Source: Notospermus geniculatus
Lineage: Eukaryota > Nemertea > Pilidiophora > Heteronemertea > Lineidae
DNA: 64,000 bases
Reading direction: 5' to 3'
Assembly (NCBI GenBank): GCA_002633025.1
Contig: NMRB01001638.1
Coordinates: 62,001 to 126,000 of the forward strand
The position numbers were made by a program, and so were the translations under genes. Numbering within the stretch: position 1 is the first letter of the stretch; the number at the start of each line of letters is the position of its first letter. Below the pieces are notes generated by a model. That model was not told where the DNA came from and did no database searches. It saw nothing but the letters and a program-made list of their open reading frames with translations. Of the stretch, positions 1 to 9,697 are shown one piece after another.

Positions 1-363
1 TGGTTTTGCTTTGCGACTTGCTTTGCCACTGGGCACTCGATCGCCGTAGTGGACTGATCTCCTCCAATGGCGAAGATGAGGATGTGATAGGTCGGCGACC
101 GGTATCAATCCTTGCGGTCTTGGTAGGTATCCGCCAGGGGTTACTGACGACTACGTACGAGTAACCGTACGATACCTATTCAATCGCCGGTAGCAGGTTG
201 TAAAGCAAGTCGCAAAGCAGAAAATAGCTCGCAGTGCCCCATTGACGGCAAGTCTCAATGCGGTAAGGGTGTTTTTTTTAAGTTGACTGACCATCATTCC
301 GACAGCTGGGTCAGTCGACTTTTTAAAAACACCCCTAGTGTCGCATTGAGATTTGCCGTCAAT
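1..363. repeat. Nested inverted repeats at the window edge
   Basis: An outer pair of arms lies at about 8-28 and 201-219 (core GCGACTTGCTTT and its complement). An inner pair lies at 241-292 and 309-363 and shares the direct and complementary core GTCTCAATGCG, followed by runs of T or A. The structure resembles terminal inverted repeats of one or two non-autonomous DNA elements, the first possibly cut by the window start. No coding sequence is seen. The remaining bases to 570 show nothing I recognise. Confidence 0.6.
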
Positions 364-661
364 GTGCGCCTGGCTCATGTGGCTTTACCTACCCAATGTC
401 GTCTTCCACACAAGGCGGGTGCACGACAATTCGCTTTAATACGTTACTATTTTTACTCGAGGATATCTAAAAGAGACCATCCATTATCTCCGGCCATAGA
501 ACCGAAAACCCGTTGAGATTTACTTTTATTTTTTTTAATAAAAGTAACAATACAACGCACACCACCAATACATGAGGAATAATAATGCGTTTATTGTGTG
601 TTCCAGAATGTCGTCACATTTCCCCCCATTTTACCTACACAAATGGGTCAGCAGTCTAGTA

Positions 662-765
662 CAGGACAGCGAGCCATCCACCTCAACACGGATGGGCAGC
701 CATCCTGTAGTAGCAGGACAGCAAGCCATCCACCTCAACACGGATGGGCAGCCATCCTGTATCCG
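662..765. repeat. 52-bp tandem repeat, two copies
   Basis: Two near-identical units start at 662 and 714 (CAGGACAGC...). Each contains GGATGGGCAGCCATCC, itself a partial palindrome. Decayed copies of the GGATGG/CCATCC motif continue to about 870. The open frames across this block are a by-product of the repeat. 870-1305 holds no recognisable feature apart from the possible 5' leader of the next gene. Confidence 0.7.
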
Positions 766-1305
766 GATGGTAAGACTTCCAGGCATTCTCAGACATATCA
801 CCATACTAAATGTGGATGGCAAACCATCCAAATGGTGCTCTGGAAGATGGGACAGCCATCCATCCAGTCATGTCATTTTACGTGGTTACTTTAGCTCAAT
901 GAGGTGATTTCATGCCGCGTATTTTTGGCTTTCTAGTGCGAATTCTGTATCAAATTAAGCTTCTTTCTAGAGCTAGTGCCTTCTTTATTCAATATACAAT
1001 CAGTTAGTTTGACGAGTTTTGAAAGCTGTGAGCAAAAACACGGACAAATACTAGTACCTTCCTCTCATGCAATTTTGTGACTAGGTGAAGAACCTGTTCG
1101 CAACGCTACCTGGCGGACTGACCACAAAAGCCCAAATGATCATACGTAGGCCTATTCCAAGCAGACGACCGGTTGGGATATCCGAGGTTTGATATACCGT
1201 CTGCTGTCCTGCGCTTTTTGCTTTCGGGTTAGCGGGCTTTCGTCCAAACTTTCCCAAGATAACTGGATCACATTTAGATTCTCAGGACTGAACTCGGCTA
1301 CCAAT

Positions 1306-1495
1306 ATGGCATTGTTCAAGCGTGGTTCAGTGTTCTTGGAGGATCACGAGACCCCCAAGGTGAAGACAGATACATGCACTTGTTTGAAAGACAACCTCTT
1401 ACTTATTCTGACTGTGTGCGGGATTGTCCTTGGTTTTATCATCGGTTTTGCCATCAGACCTCTAAAACCGTCTGAAGACGCCCTCATGTGGATAG
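1306..1495 (+). CDS. SLC1 exon 1 (N terminus and TM1)
   Basis: This exon codes residues 1-63 plus one base. A hydrophobic segment LLLILTVCGIVLGFIIGFAI follows a basic, Cys-containing cytoplasmic stretch. The donor is ATAG|GTAAGT. The open frame extends upstream to 1189 but without another ATG, so 1306 is the first usable start. Confidence 0.9.
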
Positions 1496-4400
1496 GTAAG
1501 TGGCAAATTCTGCATTATGGCGGTGTTTTCAAGGTTTTTTGCATCGCCGTGGTCATGGGAATAACGGTTACCCAGCTGAAGTCGGATTCTGTTAGGGCCG
1601 GATGCACGGATCGGACTTCAGCCACACTTTCACACATTTCTCAATGCTTCAAGCAAAGAGAAAGTCTAACTTAAGCTATACTTTAGGCTAAAGTCCGACC
1701 CGTGCATACGGCCCTTAGTTTTGTCTTTTGACATGGTCTCTCTGTGCCGGAGCAGAGTGGAACAGTGATTTTTAAAAACATTGCACACAACGTGGCCATT
1801 AATTGTGAAAGTTCGTGTCAAGGATGATATACGTCCTTGCAAAATGACAGTAAGAATACCTCATGCATAAAGCTCATTACAAAGGTTCTACCTCTGGTTC
1901 TACTAGTGATCAAATCAAAGATTTGTCGATTTAGGTCAAAGAAACAAAGAGGCTTGAATGAATGAAACAATGTCGGAGGATACGAAACAAAATTGGCTCA
2001 ATCATGACTTGAGCAAGTTCAAGTCGTCACATAATCGACCGCATGCAGCTCTATAGTGAGCCTGGTTCCAAATCAGTTGTCGTCCCCTCAAGTGCCAGCT
2101 GGACCTCATGGGACAAGAGACCAGTGACTAGTTACAGCCGCTTGAGGATCCAATATCTTACTGAACAATTGCACAATTACTTAAATGCGTATTTTCTGCC
2201 TTGGGAAACAAAAAACACCATGATAGTTCGCGTAAATGCGATCATTGCTCTTAAACCAAAATTGCAAAAACAGCATCTTGCACGTCAAGGGCACAATTTA
2301 TCGGTATGCGTGAGGGTTTTTTGTTTTCCAACAGCATGTGAACTGTTTCTTACAGGTATGCCAGGAGAAGTTTTTCTCCGACTTCTCAAGATGATGATCC
2401 TGCCACTGGTTGTTTCATGTATCATATCCGGTACGTTTTGTTTGGCCTTCAGGGTTTTTATAAGTCATGAAAGTAGCAGATAAGTGAGGGTAAGAAGTGA
2501 ACGATAAACGTACGTTCGTAACATGTGCTTATACTCAGTTTGGTTCTTTTGGATCGACATCAATTGTTTCAAAAGTGACAACAGGCCAGATCACATGAAA
2601 TTCTGATACTTTGATACGTTGGGACAATGTTATAACGCGTTATGGGCCTAACATACGGTGAATTTTTTGCCCACTGTGTGGGGAAAAAATTGTTTGTACA
2701 TGAATGTTATGAATACATGTATTTTAATTTCAGTGCGATTCGGTTATTCACTCACAACGAATAATGACTTTTTCAAATCCTCCTTTTGATATTTTTTCCT
2801 CCAACAGGGAAAGCTAACTTGTCAAAAGTCCTCCTGTTATCGTCAATGTCAGATCTACTTCACTCTCGTCCACAGGTTCTGCTTCCCTGGATCCGAGGTG
2901 TAACGGCAAGATCAGCGTGCTCTCTCTGACGTACATCGTCCTCTCCAATGCCGTGTGTGCACTTGTGGGTGTTCTATTAGCCGTGGCGATACATCCAGGT
3001 AACAGTTGGCCTACACATAGAAAAAGTTATCGCCTTTTGCCATAAATCAAAAATATCGTACCAGAGTAAATCTTTAACTCATCAGGGCTGAAGATAATGC
3101 AATACCGAATGCCTCTTTCCTATTGGGGCAATTCCTGTCTGACAAATTGAATCTGAACCAATTCCAGGCCAACCAGGCGTGGATTTCGTCAGAAATGGCC
3201 AAATTTCGCATAAGACAAAAACACAGGACATCTTTGCTGATCTCATTCGGAACTTCATCCCCGACAATCTGGTCAGCGCTTGCATTCGACAGGTAAATGC
3301 GTTTTTATGATGTGATCGTTCGCCTGGCAACAATTAGAGAAAGTTGACAACAGTCCTCTTCGACAAGTCTAGAGAGGGTTCCAAACGAATCCTCTCCAAC
3401 CTTCTTGGAAGCGTCAGAGATAGTGCAAACATCCGATTCCTTTGATAATGGCTCCGTCCTTATTTTAGGTCCACACATCGTATACCCAGCATGACGTCAT
3501 AGCCTTAGTCAACGCCACCACCGGCGATATGAACGCCACCTACCTCGACAAGAACGCCACATATAATAACAACGCCACCGGTATCGACACGAACGCCACA
3601 AACGTACCCGACTTCGTGAACACCACAATACAGAAGGATGTCCGTCACATTGGTTACACAGAGGGAGCTAACCTTCTTGGAATTGTATTTGCCTCAATGG
3701 TGTTCGGGATCGCCACTTGTCTGACGGGTGAAACTGCCAGGCCATTTTATGAATTCTTCAGCGCCACTAGTGACATCATCGTCAAGATATTCAGTTGGTT
3801 TTTATGGCAAGTTATCACTCAGCCATTTTCCAATCTTGCTTGTCAATGATCGACCAAAGGTTGTGTGACTGAGTTCGGTGGATCACGCCTTGCCAGTTAA
3901 AAAACCACCCTCGCTTCTTTTCTAAAACAAGAATTATTCCTCTTGGGTTATATATTTCTTCTAATCTTGACATCGGCATCAGACCAACCTTTTCTTTCCT
4001 TCCAGGTACTCTCCTATCGGCATCGCAAGCCTGACCGCCACAGCCATAGCGGCCATTGAAGATCCAGCTCAAGCCTTCATCAAACTTGGTTATTTCGTGC
4101 TGACAATATCAGCCGGGGTTGTCTTCCATCAGGTTATCTTGCTTCCAGCCGTCAGTTTCATCGTGTGGCGGAAAAACCCCTTCCTTTTATATGTCTACCA
4201 GATAAAAGGTTGGCTGACCGCGTTTGCTACAACCTCTGGGTTAGTGAAGCATCACATCTTCGGGCTTGTGTTCGTTGTAGCCTATAGGCCTAACGCTCTT
4301 TTCATTCCCGTTACGATTGCTGTCGACTGCTGGTCGCTACCATAGCTACTAGTTGTTTCCGTCATCGGCAGGTGTCATCTCGCAAGCCTTACTTTCCTCC

Positions 4401-5626
4401 TCTCGAAATACTAGTAACTACATGTATGAAGTTTTCTTAGCAGATTTCAAAGCTGGCATTGCATGAACGCCCTGTAGGCATGGTAGAGGTCATCATTTCC
4501 GATGTGCTCTTTCCAGCGTTGTGTGTATTCCATATTTCACCCGTGGCTGTGAGCGATACGGCGTCGACAAGAGGATAACCCGATTTGTCATACCATTCTC
4601 ATTGACCATGTCCAGGAATGGCAGCGCCATTTATGTTGCAGCGTCTGCAATATTTCTAGCCCAGCTCGGTGCCATTCCCCTGGATGCTGGCACTGTCATT
4701 GTGATATGGTAAGTGGAAAACACAGGGCTGTAGTGTTGGCTCCAACGCCCCAGACTTGACCTCTCGTCAATCCTGGACGTGGACTATTAAAGTCGAAAGC
4801 GTCCATTGTACCAATCCTTTTCTGCAATGTCGCACACATATATCGGAATGGTCAGAAGTGCATCTCCTTTTGAATCAGCGGCGAGATCATTGCCTTTACT
4901 GCAGAATCTCCGCTCACATTTCGACCCATTGGGAGACTCCTAACCGTGACCATAGTATGCGGTATGATGTTTCAGTTTCAAAGATGCTGATGTCACTCTA
5001 TTTCTTAAGGTTGCTGACGTCACTCTTGGTGATGGCCCTTCCCGACATTCCTAGCGGCAGCATCGTCATCCTCATGATCGTACTCCAGTCGACTGGTCTA
5101 CCGGTCAAGGACATAGCAAGTTTGTTTACGGTCGAATGGTTCTTGTAAGTACAAACACCACCGGTATCACACGGTGGTGTTTCACCAGGCATTGAAAAAC
5201 TTGGTTCCTCTAACACATCAGTTACAACTCGAGTGTAGGGGGCTGTCACAACCAAGAAAATTCGATCTTAACTTACGTAAAACCTCATGTTACGGTTGCA
5301 GGGATCGGATCAGATCGACCAGTAATGCAATAAGCCATTGCTTTGCCACAGTGTTTGTTTACGCCCTCTGCAAAGGTGACATTGAGAAAATGAGCAGACG
5401 GGCCGGATCGCGGGAGGAATGTCAACAAAGCTGTGATCTACGTCATCAGTATGAGGAACTACATCATCAAAGTGTGGAGTTACGTCATCAGAATGAAGAG
5501 TTGCGTCATCCACCGGAAGAACAGAAGACGATGCTGGATGAGAGGCCAGCTGAGGTAGCTTTGAATGGTTTCATTGATCCCTTGGAGTCGCTACAATCTG
5601 ACGATGAGGAGACGGTACAGATATGA
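1306..5626 (+). CDS. SLC1-family (EAAT-like) transporter, nine exons, 578 aa
   Basis: The product belongs to the trimeric SLC1 family, whose members import glutamate/aspartate or neutral amino acids across the plasma membrane. Exons are 1306-1495, 2356-2430, 2876-2998, 3168-3292, 3469-3806, 4006-4239, 4517-4708, 5010-5144 and 5302-5626. They total 1737 nt, and every junction keeps frame. Recognisable blocks are TM1 (about residues 28-50), the GEVFLRLLKMMILPL segment of TM2, TM3 ending IHPG, the glycosylated loop (186-224), YSPIGIASL of TM5, GVDKRITRFVIP before TM7, and DRIRS of TM8 (472-476). The ATG at 1306 (AATATGG) gives a normal short cytoplasmic N terminus. Family-critical positions are altered: NMDGT reads SRNGS (394-398), the HP1 serine motif reads TTSG, and the TM8 Na+-site Asp is His483. 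TM8 Asp472 and Arg475 are kept. It is either a divergent or uncoupled carrier or a non-transporting relative. No frameshift or stop suggests decay. Confidence 0.9.
2356..2998 (+). CDS. SLC1 exons 2-3 (TM2-TM3)
   Basis: Exon 2 (2356-2430) is entered through TTACAG and codes the re-entrant TM2 block ending SCIISG. Exon 3 (2876-2998) is entered through CCACAG and codes GSASLDPR followed by TM3 and IHPG. Both junctions are phase 1. The 445-base intron between them (2431-2875) shows no other feature. Confidence 0.9.
3168..3806 (+). CDS. SLC1 exons 4-5 (loop, sequon cluster, TM4)
   Basis: Exon 4 (3168-3292) codes the loop plus DLIRNFIPDNLVSACIRQ, which corresponds to the family's DLIRNMFPxNLVEACF block. 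Exon 5 (3469-3806) codes six N-glycosylation sequons at residues 186, 193, 200, 206, 213 and 222, then the TM4c region GYTEGANLLGIVFASMVFG. Exon 5 must end at 3806 to join the next exon in frame, which uses a GC donor. Confidence 0.9.
4006..4708 (+). CDS. SLC1 exons 6-7 (TM5, HP1, TM7)
   Basis: Exon 6 (4006-4239) starts with the conserved YSPIGIASL block and ends in ATTSG, where relatives have a serine-rich HP1 tip. Exon 7 (4517-4708) codes VVCIPYFT, GVDKRITRFVIP and the TM7 segment with SRNGS in place of NMDGT. The intron is phase 2 with donor TCTGG|GTTAGT. One or two residues appear to be missing at this junction relative to the family, so a small unrecognised exon in 4240-4516 is possible, but I see no candidate. 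Confidence 0.85.
5010..5626 (+). CDS. SLC1 exons 8-9 (HP2, TM8, cytoplasmic tail)
   Basis: Exon 8 (5010-5144) codes the HP2 region, with DIPSGS where relatives have GIPQAG, and IVLQSTGLP. Exon 9 (5302-5626) codes DRIRSTSNAISHC of TM8, then a cytosolic tail. In the tail, Leu517, 524, 531 and 538 are spaced exactly seven residues apart. The protein ends ETVQI, which fits a class II PDZ-ligand pattern (hydrophobic-x-hydrophobic). An ATTAAA polyadenylation-like hexamer lies at 5764. Confidence 0.88.
5438..5521 (+). repeat. 21-bp coding repeat in the SLC1 tail
   Basis: Four units of 21 bases code the degenerate heptad L-R-H-Q-x-E-E. The DNA shares the words CGTCATCAG and GAGGAACTA/GAAGAGTTG. It most likely arose by slippage and makes a short leucine-heptad segment. 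Confidence 0.85.
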
Positions 5627-5951
5627 GGGGCCCAAACTTCAAAGTGGTGAATGATCTGAAATATTGAAAAGAATAGTGAATACGACATCTTCTGTAACAG
5701 GGCAGAAAGCTGAGACTTGATCTATGTTCAGAGACCGTTTATCATTGAGCCTTTCCTAAGATTATTAAATTAAAACAACATCGATCGAATATACAGCTTA
5801 ATCCCCGCCGCTGACCTTGATCGTATCACCCACGGTTTACATCCTTCCCTAATCAATAGACCTGCATGTCATCCACCACAGAAAAAACGTGGGCACATTT
5901 GTACCAATTTGGTATCAATACTAGGCCCAGCGGTTATGAAATGTGCCTAGC

Positions 5952-6900
5952 TAATGCCTGGCTTTCACTATCGCTACGAATGTCCCGAATCGCCCCGAAT
6001 CCGAAATTGTCCACATTCGTGGCTATCGGCTTGAAAAATATGCCGAATGTCAAGAATGGGTTGAGAAACAAGTACGAATTCAAAGAATCGTGTAAGAATT
6101 GTACGAATAAGGTACCGACTCACTTACGAATAGTCGTGCCCGATTCGTACTTGATTCGTAAATACATTCGAGACATTCCTGCCTGTTTTCGGCGTGGGTC
6201 CATGATGCCCCACTTTCACTGACGCTACGAATGTCCCGAATCAGAAAGTTGTCCGCTTCGTAGATAATTCTCAAACGTTTCTTGCAGTTCTTAAATGATT
6301 CTTGGTTGATTCCTAAAACATTCGTACAGTTCGTGTGAGTTCGTCGAGTCGCCACGAAAGTTTTTGTTTGTCAAAAACTTTCGTGCGACGGTCACGAATC
6401 GACCACGATCTATAGGAATTTCAAATTCGTATAGATCGTAAACACTTCGTAACCCTTTCTTATCGTCCGTAACAGCTTCGTAGTCGATTCTTTTGCATTC
6501 TGGGCTATTCTTGGCCATTCGTGTCTCCCTCAAATTTGTGGACCCACGCCGAAAACATCCCGAAACAGGCACGAATGTCCCGAATGTATTTATGAATCAA
6601 GTACGGATCTATCACGAATCGGCCACGAATATTCGTAAGTGAGCCGTACCTTATTCGTACAATTCTTACATGATTCTTTGAATTTGTATTTCGTAGTTGA
6701 ATTTGTGTCGTGGAATTCGTGAACGCTCCCACGAAAGTTTTTGACAAACAAAAACTCACGCGAACAGTACGAATGTTCAGGAATCAACTAAGAATCACTT
6801 AGGAACTGCAAGAATCGTTTGAGAATTATCTGCGAACCCGACAACTTTCAGATTCGGGGCGATTCGGGACATTCGTGGCGTCAGTGAAAGCCAGGCATTA
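5952..6900. mobile_element. ATTCG-rich inverted-repeat element, 949 bp
   Basis: The ends TAATGCCTGGCTTTCACT and AGTGAAAGCCAGGCATTA are inverted, and complementarity continues about 50 bases inward. The interior is packed with CGAAT/ATTCG words and contains a second inverted pair (about 6181-6210 and 6537-6568, CGGCGTGGGTCCA and complement). That inner pair suggests one copy nested in another. There is no transposase frame, so it is non-autonomous. A partial copy lies at 55939-56266 and a fragment near 59037-59081. Confidence 0.8.
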
Positions 6901-7195
6901 CGAACTACGACGGACGACGACGACGGAAACCGTATCATGACTACAGCATGTATCATAGCTCACAGGTGAGCTGAAATGAAAAACTGATTTTAGGGTAGGC
7001 CAGTAGGCCTACAACATACGTGAAAGATTCCTGAGACTAAATACTTGGAGTGTACCCTGTAAAATTATCGATAGAATGAACGAACAAAGAATGATTTCGA
7101 TGATTTGATGAGTTTATTCATAACAGATCGATTCACACAGATATCACACATGCTAAGTCTGGCAATGGAATGTACTATGTAAACAAACACAAAGA

Positions 7196-7440
7196 AACAA
7201 CTGGGCTGTCTTTGGCCCGGACAAGGGACCCAGAACAACAGGTCTGTTCGCCCAGAAAAATGGCGATCTCTTCGCCATGAACAACGGGTCTAACGGGTGT
7301 TCTAAAGCCCACAACAACGGAGTGTAAGGCCCCGAACAACTGGTCTCCCGGGCCCAAAACAATGGGTCTCTTCGGCCCAGAATAACGGGTCTTTAAGACC
7401 CAGAACAACGGGTCTCTGAGGCCCAGAACACTGCAACATT
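7196..7440. repeat. Degenerate minisatellite (CCCAGAACAACGGGTCT)
   Basis: About eight diverged tandem units of roughly 28-31 bases vary around GGCCCAGAACAACGGGTCT. The long open frames on the minus strand here reflect the repeat and not a gene. 6901-7195 and 7441-7953 hold nothing I recognise apart from a poly-C run near 7630. Confidence 0.75.
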
Positions 7441-7953
7441 AGAATTTATCAGCCGGTCCTGCAAGAAAAGGTAACTTCTGAAAACGAAGAAGAGAAAACA
7501 AATGAGACATGTCAATATACGATATGATAGACCCTTTAACACTGACTGAAACAACAATCGAAAACAATTTGGACGTTATTTCCTGGCTACAGACACACAA
7601 TATATAATGACAACATACTGTTACCATTTTGCCCCCCCCCCCCCGAAAAACCTGCTAGATTCAGATTCTTATCATTTTACTCCAGAGCTTTTTGGTCCCA
7701 TGGGAAATATCTCCGTAAATACCTTTAAGCCAACTACTACTGTGTTTAGATTTAGAAGCGAATCACAGATTCTGACTATTATCACATTTTAACACTAAAA
7801 TCTTAAACAGTAATTTCTTAACAAATATTGCACACCGATCAACATACCCGGTATTGAACAGTCTTTTATAAAACAAGCCTAAAACTATCTTTGTTGGTTT
7901 TTACCACAGGAGATGTAGGTATATGTAGTTTTAGGACAGGTTTATTGCTGACA

Positions 7954-8108
7954 AATAGGGAGGTTTAGAAATCAAACGATAAACGATAAACGTAAACTTT
8001 ACGACAACGTTATTTTTCATATTACACATTTAATAACCAGATGTTATATTGCATTTTCGGTACAAAAATAAAGTTGTCGTTAACGTTTAATTTTTAAACC
8101 TCCTTATT
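7954..8108. mobile_element. Hairpin MITE, TAGGGAGGTT ends
   Basis: The left end AATAGGGAGGTTTAGAAATC pairs imperfectly with the right end TTTTTAAACCTCCTTATT. Internal CGATAAACG and TTAACG words also pair. It shares its terminal TAGGGAGGTT with the element at 39016-39157, so the two may belong to one family. Confidence 0.55.
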
Positions 8109-8616
8109 TCTAAGGCCAACCGGTACGGTTACTTCGCCTACGGACTACGCTTCAGTGAGAGAATAGTCAGAAGGCTCTTGATGGTTCAAGCTGGGCTTAG
8201 AATGTTTTCGGCATTTGCATGACGTGGCTGGGTTTTTACATTTTCTCATTGGCTCAACAGTTGCGCAAGTAGAGTCTATAAGCTGTATAGGCTACTATAA
8301 GAAGTGCCATACTGGCACAATGAACTCGTCATGACCAAACGGATGGACATAAATAAATTTGTGCATTGAAGTTATACCGTGATATACTCACTTTAAAAAT
8401 GAATACTGTATCTACTGGGGGCTTTGGTATCGGGCCTATAATTGAGGGATATGCCCCGGCTCGTGCGGATCACAGATCCTGGCTCAGGCTCAGTGAAATT
8501 GGGAATTGTCATCTAATGCGATTCTCAAGTCCTACAGAGGCAGCGTGAACGAGGCCACAGATGTTTTATTTCGGCCAAAGCCGCAGTAGATACAGTCAGA
8601 TGGAAATATACTAGTA

Positions 8617-8687
8617 GACTGGTCCCCTGCCGTCGTAGCGCCCCTCGATACGTATTAGCGGAGGGTCTCGAGGGCAGGCGACCAGTC
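8617..8687. other. Short imperfect hairpin
   Basis: GACTGGTCCCCTGCC pairs with GGCAGGCGACCAGTC across about 40 bases. It could be a small MITE remnant or a structured RNA; nothing further supports either. 8109-8616 and 8688-8890 hold no other feature. Confidence 0.35.
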
Positions 8688-9341
8688 GAGATGGTAATAA
8701 AATACTTGACTAGTGATATCACTAAACATGCTAAGTGAGAAAATCCTCTATAACGAACCCAAGACATAAAATACCCAACGCGAAAAAAACCCTTTTTATG
8801 GGTTTTAAATGCAACAATTGTCGTATGACCGACATTTTAACATGCTATTTACATAATATACAGTATATGATACAATCATGAAGGTATTTATCTACATTGC
8901 ATGTCGTAAGATATCATGAAGATGATATAAATAATTGAATTGCAATCTTCCTGAAAAAGAATTGAACTGTACACATGAAATACGTCAATCCTTCTTATAC
9001 CACGCTCCATAGAAATCAAGTCCTGAACATTCCTCTGTGTATGGCTGAGGGACGCAATATACAGCGTCAGCATCTCTCTCTGGCGTTGAATTTGTGTCAA
9101 GGTCAGTCTCCTGAATCACAAGGTCACAATGCACAGAACATCATTGTCTACACACCGCGGCAACGTCGATGTATGCTTCGCACAACTTGAAATTCAGATC
9201 CAATGCAATGACATGCCCTTAAAGACGTTTTGGCAATCCTTCAAATATTTCAATGGGAACACCCACGTGTTCGATCCCGACGAAAGTCAGACCTTCTGTC
9301 GTGGTGGACGGTATTCCATTCCCAGCATCATTGTATCTATG

Positions 9342-9361
9342 TGACGTCACTTATGACGTCA
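9342..9361. promoter_or_regulatory. Paired CRE palindromes
   Basis: TGACGTCA occurs at 9342-9349 and 9354-9361 with a 4-base spacer. The octamer is the binding site of CREB/ATF factors. The same octamer is common across the window, so function here is only a possibility. Confidence 0.3.
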
Positions 9362-9387
9362 CACTTACCGAGGAAGACATCTTGGAT

Positions 9388-9393
9388 TTAATG
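9388..9393 (-). terminator. Candidate ATTAAA polyadenylation hexamer
   Basis: On the minus strand, ATTAAA lies about 200 bases after the RASEF stop codon and is followed by GT-rich sequence. It is a plausible 3' end for the gene. A full AATAAA is only seen about 1 kb downstream, near 8566. Confidence 0.35.
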
Positions 9394-9588
9394 TAGATAC
9401 GTAAAGCTCACATTGGCGTGGGGCACCTCAGGATCCAGCTCATCTCCAGAGAGGTAGAAATTGTCATCTTCGGCAGTCGTATTTCCTTGGAACGGATTGT
9501 CCTCTTGGCACCATTACAGCGCCAACACGTGACTCACCACGTGGTACTGTAGCGTAAATTTGACGACCCTAGATCCATTCCCAGTCGT

Positions 9589-9697
9589 TTATACATTACA
9601 GCATTGGGATGACGATGATTTTTTTGTTTTTTCTTCATTGTATCTCAGCTGAAGGCCCGCTGCTTGCACCTCGATGTCTTCGTTTGTGCGCAGGATT
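9589..9697 (-). CDS. RASEF: RASEF last exon, Cys-Cys C terminus
   Basis: This exon was recovered by phase and motif: it enters through CCGTTTCAG, completes AG|A, runs 36 codons and ends SSSSQCCNV followed by TAA. Paired cysteines near the C terminus are the geranylgeranylation site of Rab proteins; vertebrate RASEF ends NCCNG. The tail before it is basic and variable, as usual. Confidence 0.9.

Noticed and set aside
572-907. A 111-codon frame with repeated GWxxIHLNTDGQPS.
   Set aside because: The frame is produced by the 52-bp tandem repeat and has no neighbouring coding signal.
7153-7408. Minus-strand frames with repeated FWA/LGP words.
   Set aside because: They are translations of a minisatellite.
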